From positions 86,335 through 150,334 of the forward strand of contig CBFHYX010000011.1 in assembly GCA_965660145.1 (NCBI GenBank): 64,000 bases of DNA, read 5' to 3'. Numbering within the stretch: the stretch's first letter is position 1; every line of letters begins with the position of its first letter. This DNA is from JABURQ01 sp029243145 (GTDB lineage: Bacteria; Planctomycetota; Planctomycetia; Planctomycetales; Planctomycetaceae). Below, piece by piece: positions 45,665 to 54,120 of the stretch. A model generated the notes under the pieces. That model ran no database searches. It was not told the DNA's origin and was given only the letters and a program-made list of their open reading frames with translations. The translations under genes were made by a program, and so were the position numbers.

Positions 45665-48499
45665 ATGATCGAGTTTCGTTACCCCGAATTATTTTTATTA
45701 CTCGTCCCTGTCGGGATTCTGTTTTACAGAATCGGATGGGTCCGTGGAGTGACCGGATATCTTCGCGCTGCATTAGTTCTAATTTTGATCACAACGCTCG
45801 CTGTGCCGATGGTCAATCTGGGAGGCCGTGGCGTCGATGTGATTGTTGTTGCCGACCGCTCACGATCAATGCCCACCAATTCCGGCGAAAACATTCAGGA
45901 ACTGATCCGCAATTTACAAACCAATCGAGGCCCGGGAGACCGCATCGGTCTAGTCACATTCGGAGCGGCCCCAGCGGTGGAATCGGCTCCCCGACAAGAA
46001 GGAATTCTCGACGAATACGCCTTTCGAATTTTGCCTGACGGCAGCGACTTGAACAGTGCGATCGAAACCTCTTTATCGCTCGTCGACCAAACACGTCCCA
46101 CTCGAATTTTTGTCTTGTCTGACGGTGAAGCAAACGGTCTCAACCCGACCTATGCCGCTCGCAAAGCAAGAGAAGACCGCATTCCCATCGATTACCGAAT
46201 TTTTGAACGATTACGAATAGGCGATGTGGCGATTGATTCGGTCATCATGCCAGAATCGGTCGCACCGCGTGAACCCTTTCAGTTCCCGGTCTGGATTTAT
46301 TCCGACCGTAGCACTCAAGGTACCCTGATTCTAAAACGAGAAGGGATCGAACTATCGAAGAAAACCGTTAATCTCGATATCGGTGCAAATCGAATACTCT
46401 TTCGTGATGTCATCGATCAAGGAGGCTTCTTCAATTACACCGCAGAACTCTCGGTCGCGGATGACCCTTTACAGGAAAACAACATCGGTGTCGGAATAGT
46501 TCGCGTCGATGCCGGTCCCAAGTTACTCGTCCTGAATAATGATGGGCAAGAAAACAATCTCACTCGCGCACTTCGCTCAGGTCGTATCAATCTCGATGTC
46601 GCGGCTGCCCTTGATCACCCACTGACGCAGGACGCACTGGACCCCTACCGCGCTGTCATCCTAGAAAACATCCCCGCCCGTTCTCTCGGTCGGTTAAAGA
46701 TGGAACGACTGGTTCAGTTCACCGAGGATATGGGGGGCGGATTGATGCTCACCGGCGGTGAACGCAGTTTCGGGACAGGAGGATACTTCAAAAGTGCATT
46801 GGATGACACCATTCCAGTCTCGATGGAAATGCGAGAGGAGCATCGCAAAAACCGCATGGCTTTAGTGGTCGCGCTCGACCGTTCGGGAAGCATGGCAGTT
46901 CCTGTGAAGGGATCGCAGACCAAGATGGATCTCGCCAACATGGGGACGGCTGAATGCGTCAACATGCTTTCCGCCGGTGACAGCATTTCTGTGATTGCCG
47001 TCGATAGTCAGCCACATATCGTCCAGCCGATGATTGACTTGGCTGACAAAGACCCCATCATCTCCAAAATCAAGAATATCGAGAGTATGGGAGGCGGGAT
47101 CTTCGTCTATGAAGCTCTGGTGGCGGCCGGAAATGAATTGGTCAAAGCTCCACAGTCCACAAAACATATTATTCTTTTTTCAGATGCTGCCGACAGTGAA
47201 AAACCTGGCAACTACAAGTCGTTGCTGAAGAAATTCGAAGGGCTCGGCATCACCGTGAGTGTCATCGGATTGGGAACGGATAGCGATCCTGATGCAGACT
47301 TACTGAAAGACATCGCCAAACTCGGTTCCGGAAACATCATGTTCACGAACGATCCCGAAGAATTGCCCCGACTTTTTGCGGAAGACACGATGAGTGTCGC
47401 ACGCAGCACGTTTGTCACCAAAGACGAAACCCAGCCCAACGGAATCGGTGGAGCAATTTTGCCCGATTCACAATTATTGGGTGAATTGGGGACCGGTAGT
47501 TTCCCCAATGTGGATGGCTATAACCTCAGCTATCTGAAATCAGATGCCACACCGGTTGTGGTGACTCAAGATGAGTACACGGCTCCCCTCTCGGCGGTCT
47601 GGTATCGCGGTATCGGGCGAGCGGCGGCTTTGTGTCTGGAAGTGGATGGACAATACACGGGCCAGTTCGGTCGATGGGATAATTACGAAGATTTCCTGAT
47701 CACTCATGCCCGCTGGCTGATGAGTGGAAGCTCTCCTGATGATGTCTACATCGATGTGGAACGTAACGGCCAAGACGCCGTCGTACGAGTGGAACTCGAT
47801 CCGGAACGAACCGATGCCGGGAATACCCAACGGCCAGAACTTATTGTTGTTCCTCCGAGTCAGGGGCGGGAAGAGATCGTGAGCCCGGAATTTTTATGGA
47901 CAGGGCCCAACACTTTGGAAGCCAGATTCCCTTTGGATAGGACCGGTTCTTTCCGCACAGTCGTGCAGACGGGAGCGAACAAATTCACACGTGGTCCGGC
48001 GGTGTCCCTCCCCTACTCTCCCGAATTCGCTCCCCGTGCCGGTCTCCCCACAGGCTTGGAGATCCTCCAAGAAGTGGCCAAGACGAGCGGAGGCATAGCT
48101 CGGACGGATGTCTTGTCGATACTTCAAGATCCCCCACGAGCAGCCAGTAAGAAAACATTATTGCCCTGGTTGTTTACCGCCTCGATTTTGTTACTCATTG
48201 CGGAAATTGCCGGACGCAGACTCTCTTTATGGGAGCGTCTGAAACGCACCGAAACCACGGCATCGACTGCCATTGAAGCAGCCAAGTCGAGAAAACCACA
48301 AGAGTCGTGGTGGTCAAGTTGGAAACCCAAGCTGACAAAACGAAAACGCAAACCAACCGTATCAGATCAGCAAACCACCAAAACTGTACAACCAACCCAG
48401 AAACCTCTCGCAGCAGACGAACAAACGGACGAACAAGCCAACAAGAAGAAGAAAGACATCTTCGCCGCAGCAAAAGAACGCGCCCGCAAACGGCGATAA
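45665..48499 (+). CDS. large VWA/GAT-like membrane protein, last gene of the MoxR operon
   Basis: At 944 residues this is the largest operon member. It has two N-terminal helices and a first VWA domain with VIVVADRSRSMPTN (DxSxS). A GAT-like segment (PKLLVLNNDGQEN, FTEDMGGGLMLTGGERSFGTGGYF) comes next. A second, full VWA domain has MALVVALDRSGSMAVPVKG (DxSxS) and HIILFSDAADSEK. A C-terminal helix (LLPWLFTASILLLIAEIAG) and a Lys-rich cytoplasmic tail of about 90 residues close it. The ATG at 45665 is preferred to the TTG two codons earlier. Two MIDAS motifs in one chain make it a strong candidate MoxR client. Confidence 0.85.
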   Translation: MIEFRYPELFLLLVPVGILFYRIGWVRGVTGYLRAALVLILITTLAVPMVNLGGRGVDVIVVADRSRSMPTNSGENIQELIRNLQTNRGPGDRIGLVTFGAAPAVESAPRQEGILDEYAFRILPDGSDLNSAIETSLSLVDQTRPTRIFVLSDGEANGLNPTYAARKAREDRIPIDYRIFERLRIGDVAIDSVIMPESVAPREPFQFPVWIYSDRSTQGTLILKREGIELSKKTVNLDIGANRILFRDVIDQGGFFNYTAELSVADDPLQENNIGVGIVRVDAGPKLLVLNNDGQENNLTRALRSGRINLDVAAALDHPLTQDALDPYRAVILENIPARSLGRLKMERLVQFTEDMGGGLMLTGGERSFGTGGYFKSALDDTIPVSMEMREEHRKNRMALVVALDRSGSMAVPVKGSQTKMDLANMGTAECVNMLSAGDSISVIAVDSQPHIVQPMIDLADKDPIISKIKNIESMGGGIFVYEALVAAGNELVKAPQSTKHIILFSDAADSEKPGNYKSLLKKFEGLGITVSVIGLGTDSDPDADLLKDIAKLGSGNIMFTNDPEELPRLFAEDTMSVARSTFVTKDETQPNGIGGAILPDSQLLGELGTGSFPNVDGYNLSYLKSDATPVVVTQDEYTAPLSAVWYRGIGRAAALCLEVDGQYTGQFGRWDNYEDFLITHARWLMSGSSPDDVYIDVERNGQDAVVRVELDPERTDAGNTQRPELIVVPPSQGREEIVSPEFLWTGPNTLEARFPLDRTGSFRTVVQTGANKFTRGPAVSLPYSPEFAPRAGLPTGLEILQEVAKTSGGIARTDVLSILQDPPRAASKKTLLPWLFTASILLLIAEIAGRRLSLWERLKRTETTASTAIEAAKSRKPQESWWSSWKPKLTKRKRKPTVSDQQTTKTVQPTQKPLAADEQTDEQANKKKKDIFAAAKERARKRR

Positions 48500-48569
48500 T
48501 AATACGGAACCTAAAAGAAACCTGCTGGAGAGAAAATTTCGTGTGTGAAACTTGCCAGAGAGCGGCTGA

Positions 48570-49004
48570 CTACTCGTTAGATGGAATTTCATCCAACTCG
48601 AAATTAATGTTGGTTGCTTTTTGTCCCACTGTTGACTTCAAAACATAAAGCTTTGGCTCGGGAGGAGCTTCGGGAGGTGGCCCATCACCCCCATCTGCTC
48701 CAGCGACAGACATGCCACCTACTGTGATCGAAACATTGTATTCTCCCGAAGCTGCCCCGGAACGTCCGTCGTTATATTTCAGAGAATACTTTCCTTCCGA
48801 ATCAGTGACTCCCGAGGAAGGTGCTGCTGCGAGCATCGGCGTGAACAACATGAGAGCGTCCGCGACCGGTTTCCCATCCTGAGTGACAATGCCTGTGACT
48901 TCAACTAAATCTTTAGGTGCGTCCCCGACAGATCCACCACATCCAAAGAATGCGGTAAGAATGATCAATTTAAAACTGACGATAAATAACCCCCTCAATA
49001 TCAT
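48570..49004 (-). CDS. lipoprotein with carboxypeptidase-regulatory-like domain
   Basis: The 144-residue protein has a lipoprotein signal, LIILTAFFGCGGS, and an Ig-like fold: VEVTGIVTQDGKPVADALMLFTP, then SGVTDSEGKYSLKYNDG and SGEYNVSITVGG. A Pro-rich loop (GGDGPPPEAPPEP) splits the last strands. Small lipoproteins of this type often lie beside DUF1559 genes in planctomycetes. Here the DUF1559 gene is upstream on the same strand, 87 bases away, so they are probably co-transcribed. Confidence 0.85.
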   Translation of the reverse strand: MILRGLFIVSFKLIILTAFFGCGGSVGDAPKDLVEVTGIVTQDGKPVADALMLFTPMLAAAPSSGVTDSEGKYSLKYNDGRSGAASGEYNVSITVGGMSVAGADGGDGPPPEAPPEPKLYVLKSTVGQKATNINFELDEIPSNE

Positions 49005-49091
49005 TTCAACAGCTCCAAAATTTATTCAAGATAAAAAACGAGGGTACATTGAGGTATCCTCCCAGTCCGAGTAGTGATCTCGAAGAAATTA

Positions 49092-50114
49092 CTAAAAATC
49101 TCCGATTGGCTGATTGTCGGCTTTGTCACACAGGCGTGTTAATGTTCCATGATTGATATTTTCAGAAACAAAGCGAACAGAACCATCGGTCAATAACATT
49201 TGCGCTCCTCCCGTGTGGGCGGATGTCAGTACAGTATGCCTTTTGTAGGGGGTATAATGACCGTTTGCCTCAATTCCTCCGACAAAGTGAATCGGAAATC
49301 GAACAATAGTCACATTTAACCACCAGTCCCATGTGCCTCCTGCACCACATGACCACGGACCTCCATCATGATTGCACGCTCTCGCATCGAGGCGAGCACC
49401 ATTAGTAGGATGAGTCGTATAATTTGATTGTTCCCCCACAATAAAAGTATTGGATGTACCATCGGTCACTTTCGCCATCGCCACTGGAGCCTTTCCTCGA
49501 TCATCCGCAGAAATCAAAATTCCATTCCAGTTAGATCGTGCAAACCATGTCCAAACTGAGGGATTTGGGCAGCAAATTAAATCGCTACCACGATTATAGG
49601 ATCCAGCGATGCCAACATAGTTCACGAGTTGATATGCGATTGAGCCGGGAGCACCTAGTCCTTGTGTCGAGGCATTGGTGTTTTGAGTTCGTAGAGTTGG
49701 AAGTGGACTTGAAGGACAATTCAATGTATCGACTCTCAATGTATTGGTGATCGACCAATTGCGATTAATTCGATCACTCTGCATCGTCCAATCGGTATCA
49801 CTGAACGTGATTTGATTGTAAGCAGGAGCTTGGTCCAAGAACGGCAATATTCGCGTCAACCAAGAAGCACCGCGACGTCCTGCAGAGTCTGGAGGGACAA
49901 TTGCAATGGGGAATACACGATGAACATCATGGTAATTGTGCAATGCCAAACCAAGCTGCTTCAGGTTATTCTTGCAACTTGAGCGACGGGCGGCTTCACG
50001 GGCTTGTTGTACTGCGGGCAACAGCAACGCAACGAGAACCGCAATAATGGCGATAACCACCAGCAATTCGATGAGAGTAAAACCTCTCTGTTGATTCCTA
50101 TTGTTCATTCGCAT
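49092..50114 (-). CDS. DUF1559 prepilin-like protein
   Basis: The prepilin motif RGFTLIELLVVIAIIAVLVALLLPAV is followed by the conserved QQAREAARRSSCKNNLKQLGLALHNYHDVHRVFP. GTSNTFIVGEQSNYT and the C-terminal LTDGSVRFVSENIN complete the family pattern. A Cys-containing loop (CNHDGGPWSCGAGG) distinguishes it from the paralogue at 6856. AGGAG on the minus strand is nine bases before ATG 50114; the ATG at 50123 would abut it. The gene is divergent from the regulator to the right. Confidence 0.93.
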   Translation of the reverse strand: MRMNNRNQQRGFTLIELLVVIAIIAVLVALLLPAVQQAREAARRSSCKNNLKQLGLALHNYHDVHRVFPIAIVPPDSAGRRGASWLTRILPFLDQAPAYNQITFSDTDWTMQSDRINRNWSITNTLRVDTLNCPSSPLPTLRTQNTNASTQGLGAPGSIAYQLVNYVGIAGSYNRGSDLICCPNPSVWTWFARSNWNGILISADDRGKAPVAMAKVTDGTSNTFIVGEQSNYTTHPTNGARLDARACNHDGGPWSCGAGGTWDWWLNVTIVRFPIHFVGGIEANGHYTPYKRHTVLTSAHTGGAQMLLTDGSVRFVSENINHGTLTRLCDKADNQPIGDF

Positions 50115-50393
50115 AAGAAACATCTCCTGCGGTAGATTGAGAGAAATAACATAAATCTTCTGTAAAGCTAAGTTTTACGACTTATATCGGATTCAGGACA
50201 CCAAACCAAGCAAATTTTTCTAAGGCAGTCTCGAATCAACCTTCCCTCTTTCAGCCATTAGCTTTCCTCCGTCTCTCAACCCCCTACACCACAGAGACTT
50301 AACCCCTACAAGAAATACCCCTTCCTAATTTTAACATTTTGCGCATTGATACTTACGATTTTGCGCGAGTATAATATCACTGGCAATCGTGCC
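50115..50393. promoter_or_regulatory. divergent promoter region between DUF1559 and the XylR-type regulator
   Basis: The 279-bp region must drive both directions. It is A/T-rich near the regulator and contains the candidate operator at 50336-50366. I cannot place -10/-35 boxes with confidence, although TATAAT is present at 50370-50375. Confidence 0.45.
50336..50366 (+). promoter_or_regulatory. candidate XylR/AraC-type operator: ATTTTGCGC direct repeat
   Basis: ATTTTGCGC occurs at 50336-50344 and 50358-50366, perfectly identical, 22 bp apart start to start, that is two helical turns. AraC-family dimers bind such phased direct repeats. TATAAT at 50370-50375 lies four bases beyond it, so binding could act on the regulator's own promoter. 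Confidence 0.55.
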
Positions 50394-51614
50394 ATGCTTG
50401 TAAGCAACTCTGAAAAACGTTCATGCACCATGACCACCCTCGGACTTTACCTGGATCGAACCGGGCTTCGCTCACACCGCGTTATTGAGGGAGTTCTCCA
50501 ATATGTTGATGAGCATAGTGGGATCCAGTTAAGCGATTTTCTTTTCGAATCTGACGCAGACCATGAGGCTGAAGACTTTTACACCTCGACTCCTTCTTGG
50601 AAAAATCGAGTGGACGGCATCATTGCCAGTGTCGGTAAGTCCGACGGGATTGTCGGCTGGTTGGAGCGAGGCAACGTCCCCGTGGTGATGGTTTGCGGAG
50701 ATCTCGCCGACAGCGGCCTCCCGAGCGTTTATACCGATGGCGAATCTCTCGCACGTTTGGCAATTCAGCATATCAATACTTTAGGAAGACGAAATGTCGG
50801 CTTTGTCGGCTATCAGGGATCAGATGGTTCGCACCATCGTCGTGATGCCCTTGCTGCTTTCTGCAAACAGCAAGGGATCCATTTTGACTCTTATCAAATG
50901 GACGTGGCTTTGGCCATCTCTCATTCAGATCTGGCCGAATCAATGGAACCTGAAGCAAAACTTCTCACGTTTCTGAGAAACCTGCCGAAGCCAGCCGCAA
51001 TTGTGACCTTGAACGATCAATATGCATTAGCAACTCTGAAAGCGATTCAGAAACTGGGATACACTATTCCCGATGACATCGCACTGATTGGTGTGGATGA
51101 TTCCGAGACTTCGCGGCTTCATTCCATTCCTATCACCAGTATCCATCCCCCAAACCTCCAGATTGGATACGAGTCCACGCGTTTGTTAATGCGTCTCATT
51201 GAAGGCAAGAGACTCGGACGAAAATTTGTGGAAGTCCCTGCCGAAAAAATCTCGATCCGTGAATCCACCATCGGCCAGCAACGTGCGCCAGTCACAGACA
51301 TCGACCGAGCGCGGGAATATATCCGCTTGCATGCTTGTGAAGGGATCCGTGTTTCAGACGTAGCCGACCATGTCCGCATTCCGTTGCGAACCTTTCAAAT
51401 TGAATTCAAAGAACGAACTCAAAGAACTGTCAGCGAAGAAATCCGCGAAGTCCGCTTTAAGCGTGCTTGTGAACTCTTACAAACGACAGATTTCACACTC
51501 GAACGAATCGCCCATCTCGTGGGTATGTCGTATGCCGCCAGTTTCAGCGAGTTCTTTCGCAAAGCAGCCAGCATGACGCCTAACTCTTATCGCAATCAAT
51601 ACACACAGGCTTGA
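50394..51614 (+). CDS. XylR-type transcriptional regulator (periplasmic-binding-protein sensor plus AraC HTH)
   Basis: The N-terminal 280 residues are a LacI-like sugar-sensing domain (LGLYLDRTGLRSHRVIEGVLQYV, VPVVMVCGDLADSGLPSVYTDG, RRNVGFVGYQGSDGS, DIALIGVDDSETSRL, ITSIHPPNLQIG). The C-terminal 100 residues are an AraC-type double HTH (IRVSDVADHVRIPLRTFQIEFKE; TLERIAHLVGMSYAASFSEFFRK). This is the XylR architecture of sugar-responsive activators. The ligand is unknown. Starts at 50394 and 50430 are both possible; neither has a strong ribosome site. It is divergent from a DUF1559 gene, its most likely neighbour target. Confidence 0.9.
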   Translation: MLVSNSEKRSCTMTTLGLYLDRTGLRSHRVIEGVLQYVDEHSGIQLSDFLFESDADHEAEDFYTSTPSWKNRVDGIIASVGKSDGIVGWLERGNVPVVMVCGDLADSGLPSVYTDGESLARLAIQHINTLGRRNVGFVGYQGSDGSHHRRDALAAFCKQQGIHFDSYQMDVALAISHSDLAESMEPEAKLLTFLRNLPKPAAIVTLNDQYALATLKAIQKLGYTIPDDIALIGVDDSETSRLHSIPITSIHPPNLQIGYESTRLLMRLIEGKRLGRKFVEVPAEKISIRESTIGQQRAPVTDIDRAREYIRLHACEGIRVSDVADHVRIPLRTFQIEFKERTQRTVSEEIREVRFKRACELLQTTDFTLERIAHLVGMSYAASFSEFFRKAASMTPNSYRNQYTQA

Positions 51615-51744
51615 TGAACCTGTCATATTTTTCTCTCCGAAAATGCGAACCTCTTCCTGACGGCGTGCGTCTGCTCTTCCAATACAAAACGAAGACCCAA
51701 CAGAAATCCATCTGAGGACCAAATCATGTTCAACGAATTCTCCG

Positions 51745-52575
51745 ATGCTGATATTTTTAATATATTCCACAGTCGAGAGACTCCGCGCTGAGGTTGTGCG
51801 AATGAAGCAAGCACACAACCCGCGGTTCGATCATCGGGAACTGATCCTGCATGATTACTGGCCGAAGGCAGCCGCCGTCCTCGATATTTGCACCGTTGAA
51901 CGCAACCACGCCGGTGTGTTGTTCGTTGACGGGCGATTCGTCGAAACACTCTCTGCAGGACGTTATGCGTTCTGGAAGGGTGAAGCGACTGCGAAGGTTG
52001 TGGAAGTCGATCTGCGCGAGCAATTGCTCGACGTAGCCGGTCAAGACATCATGACAGCCGACAAGGTTTCGCTGCGTCTCAACGCGGTCGTGACATACTG
52101 GGTAGTCGATGCGCACCGAGCAGTCACCGCGAGTGAATCGGCATCGCAGGCATTGTATCGTGAGGTCCAATTGGCTTTGCGAGCCGTGATCGGAAGCCGA
52201 GAACTGGATACCTTTTTGAGCGACAAGGAAGAGGTCGTGCAAGAACTGTCTGACTTGGTTCGTTCGCGAGCCGAAGGACTCGGCTTGAAGGTCGAATCGC
52301 TCGGTATCCGTGACGTGATCCTGCCGGGCGACATGAAGGACTTAATGAACCGAGTGACGGAAGCCAAGAAGGAGGCGGAAGCCAACCTGATTGCTCGTCG
52401 TGAAGAAACGGCCGCGATGCGGTCGCAAGCCAACACGGCGAAGTTGCTCGACAACAACCCGGTTTTGATGCGACTGAAGGAACTGGAAGTTCTAGAAAAG
52501 ATCGCCTCATCGGGTCAACTGAACGTCGTTCTCGGCGAACAAGGACTCACTGATCGAGTCCTGAAGCTGTTGTAA
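51745..52575 (+). CDS. slipin/SPFH-domain protein, apparently 5'-truncated
   Basis: The protein matches the SPFH core of slipins: AAAVLDICTVERNHAGVLFVDGRFVETLSAGRYAFWKG, TADKVSLRLNAVVTYWVVDAHRAV, SASQALYREVQLALRAVIGSRELD and SRAEGLGLKVESLGIRDVILPGDMKDLMNRVTEAKKEAEA. Family members of this type have an additional N-terminal region with a membrane helix; here residues 1-30 are unlike that and the likely first real codon is ATG 51802. All 14 lysines are AAG, unlike neighbouring genes. It may be a partial gene acquired by transfer. SPFH proteins scaffold membrane microdomains. Confidence 0.75.
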   Translation: MLIFLIYSTVERLRAEVVRMKQAHNPRFDHRELILHDYWPKAAAVLDICTVERNHAGVLFVDGRFVETLSAGRYAFWKGEATAKVVEVDLREQLLDVAGQDIMTADKVSLRLNAVVTYWVVDAHRAVTASESASQALYREVQLALRAVIGSRELDTFLSDKEEVVQELSDLVRSRAEGLGLKVESLGIRDVILPGDMKDLMNRVTEAKKEAEANLIARREETAAMRSQANTAKLLDNNPVLMRLKELEVLEKIASSGQLNVVLGEQGLTDRVLKLL

Positions 52576-52581
52576 AGATCG

Positions 52582-52614
52582 CTCCCTCGGGAAGAAATTT
52601 CCGGGGGAGTTTTA
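52582..52614 (+). terminator. intrinsic terminator after the slipin gene
   Basis: CTCCCTCGGGAA pairs with TTTCCGGGGGAG with a short GAAA-containing loop, followed by TTTTATT. A mismatch is present in the stem, but the T-run gives good support. Confidence 0.65.
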
Positions 52615-52745
52615 TTGGGCGCTGATATACGAGCATAATAGCGTTTCAGTGATTCTTATCTGGAACAGATAAAGAAATAGTGATATGATAATTCCTAAAC
52701 CAGCGCGAAGACATCTGTTGATCTGTATGGATTGGAAATTGCCCG

Positions 52746-54110
52746 ATGCTCACTGTCCCAGGAAGCCATGAATCCAATCGTAATTTCTGTGACGGCATCT
52801 CTCGCCGGTCGGCATTGAAGATCGGCAGCTTGGGATTAACAGGGCTCTCACTTCCCCAACTTCTACAAGCAGAAGCCGCTCAAGGGATCGGCAGTTCTCA
52901 GAAGTCGGTGATCTTGATTTATCTGGTCGGTGGACCACCCCATCAGGACATGTGGGATCTCAAACCGAATGCTCCTAAAGAAATTCGCGGACCGTGGAAT
53001 CCCATCGCCACCAATGCCCCCGGCATGGAATTGTGTGAACAGTTTCCGATGCTGTCGAAGATTGGAGACAAGCTCACCATCGTCCGTTCGATTGTGGGAT
53101 CGCAATCAGGTCACGATGCCATTCAATGCTTTAATGGTTACGACCCCAAACAACCCAAGCCTTCCGGGGGATGGCCACAATTCGGATCGTCTGTGGCAAA
53201 AGTGCAGGGACATGCTCGCCGAGAAACACCACCCTTTATCAGCCTGTGCTATCCATGCACTCATGGACCGTATAACGAACCCGGTCCCGGTTTTTTAGGG
53301 CCGGCATTGTCGCCCTTTCAACCTCTCGGCCCGACCAAAGATGACATGGTGCTCAACAGGATCACACTTGACCGACTTGGTAATCGAAAGTCTCTGTTAA
53401 AAAGCCTCGACCTTTTCAATACCCAAGTTGACCATCGCGGTTTGATGGAAGGGATGGACGCCTTCACCGAACAGGCAATGGGAATTCTAACCTCGTCCCG
53501 CTTAGCGGAAGCCCTCGACATCTCGCAGGAAGCGCCCGAAGTGATCGAACGATATGGCACTGGTGACCCCAAAAAACACATGGACGGCAATGGCGCTCCG
53601 CGCGTGCCGCAAAGTCTGTTAGTCGCCAGACGATTGGTGGAAGCGGGTGCTCGCGTCGTCACTCTCAACTACAGTAAATGGGATTGGCATGGCGGGAATA
53701 ACAATTCCATCTTCAAACGCGAAGGCGAAGATTTCCCGGTATTTGACCAATGTGTCTCTGCCTTGATCGAAGATCTCCACGAACGCGGCTTGGCCGAGAC
53801 CACCACAGTGGCCATTTGGGGAGAATTTGGCAGGACACCTGTGATCAGTAAACAGGTCGGACGCGACCACTGGCCTCGCGTGAATAGCGCACTTCTTGCC
53901 GGTGGTGGAATGAATCATGGTCAAGTGATTGGAGCAACCGACCGCCACGCGGGCGAGGCCGTCTCTCGCCCGGTAACATTCCCCGAAATGTTTGCGACTC
54001 TCTATAATCGTCTGGGAATCGATCCCAACATGACGACCATCAACGACCTTAATGGGCGTCCGCAATATCTGGTCGCCGAGAATGCGAAGCCGATCAAAGA
54101 ACTGATTTGA
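52746..54110 (+). CDS. DUF1501 protein with Tat signal
   Basis: The 454-residue protein begins with a Tat signal (GISRRSALKIGSLGLTGLSLPQLL) and shows the DUF1501 marks: KSVILIYLVGGPPHQDMWDLKPNAP, KLTIVRSIVGSQSGHDA, TVAIWGEFGRTPVI and RDHWPRVNSALLAGGGMNHGQVIGATD. These are alkaline-phosphatase/sulfatase-fold proteins exported by planctomycetes with no proven substrate. It converges with the next DUF1501 gene with only 10 bases between them. Confidence 0.92.
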   Translation: MLTVPGSHESNRNFCDGISRRSALKIGSLGLTGLSLPQLLQAEAAQGIGSSQKSVILIYLVGGPPHQDMWDLKPNAPKEIRGPWNPIATNAPGMELCEQFPMLSKIGDKLTIVRSIVGSQSGHDAIQCFNGYDPKQPKPSGGWPQFGSSVAKVQGHARRETPPFISLCYPCTHGPYNEPGPGFLGPALSPFQPLGPTKDDMVLNRITLDRLGNRKSLLKSLDLFNTQVDHRGLMEGMDAFTEQAMGILTSSRLAEALDISQEAPEVIERYGTGDPKKHMDGNGAPRVPQSLLVARRLVEAGARVVTLNYSKWDWHGGNNNSIFKREGEDFPVFDQCVSALIEDLHERGLAETTTVAIWGEFGRTPVISKQVGRDHWPRVNSALLAGGGMNHGQVIGATDRHAGEAVSRPVTFPEMFATLYNRLGIDPNMTTINDLNGRPQYLVAENAKPIKELI

Positions 54111-54120
54111 ACGCAAATAA

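Noticed and set aside
45619..46038. 139-codon plus-strand frame across the start of the large VWA gene
   Set aside because: Shadow of the well supported VWA frame.
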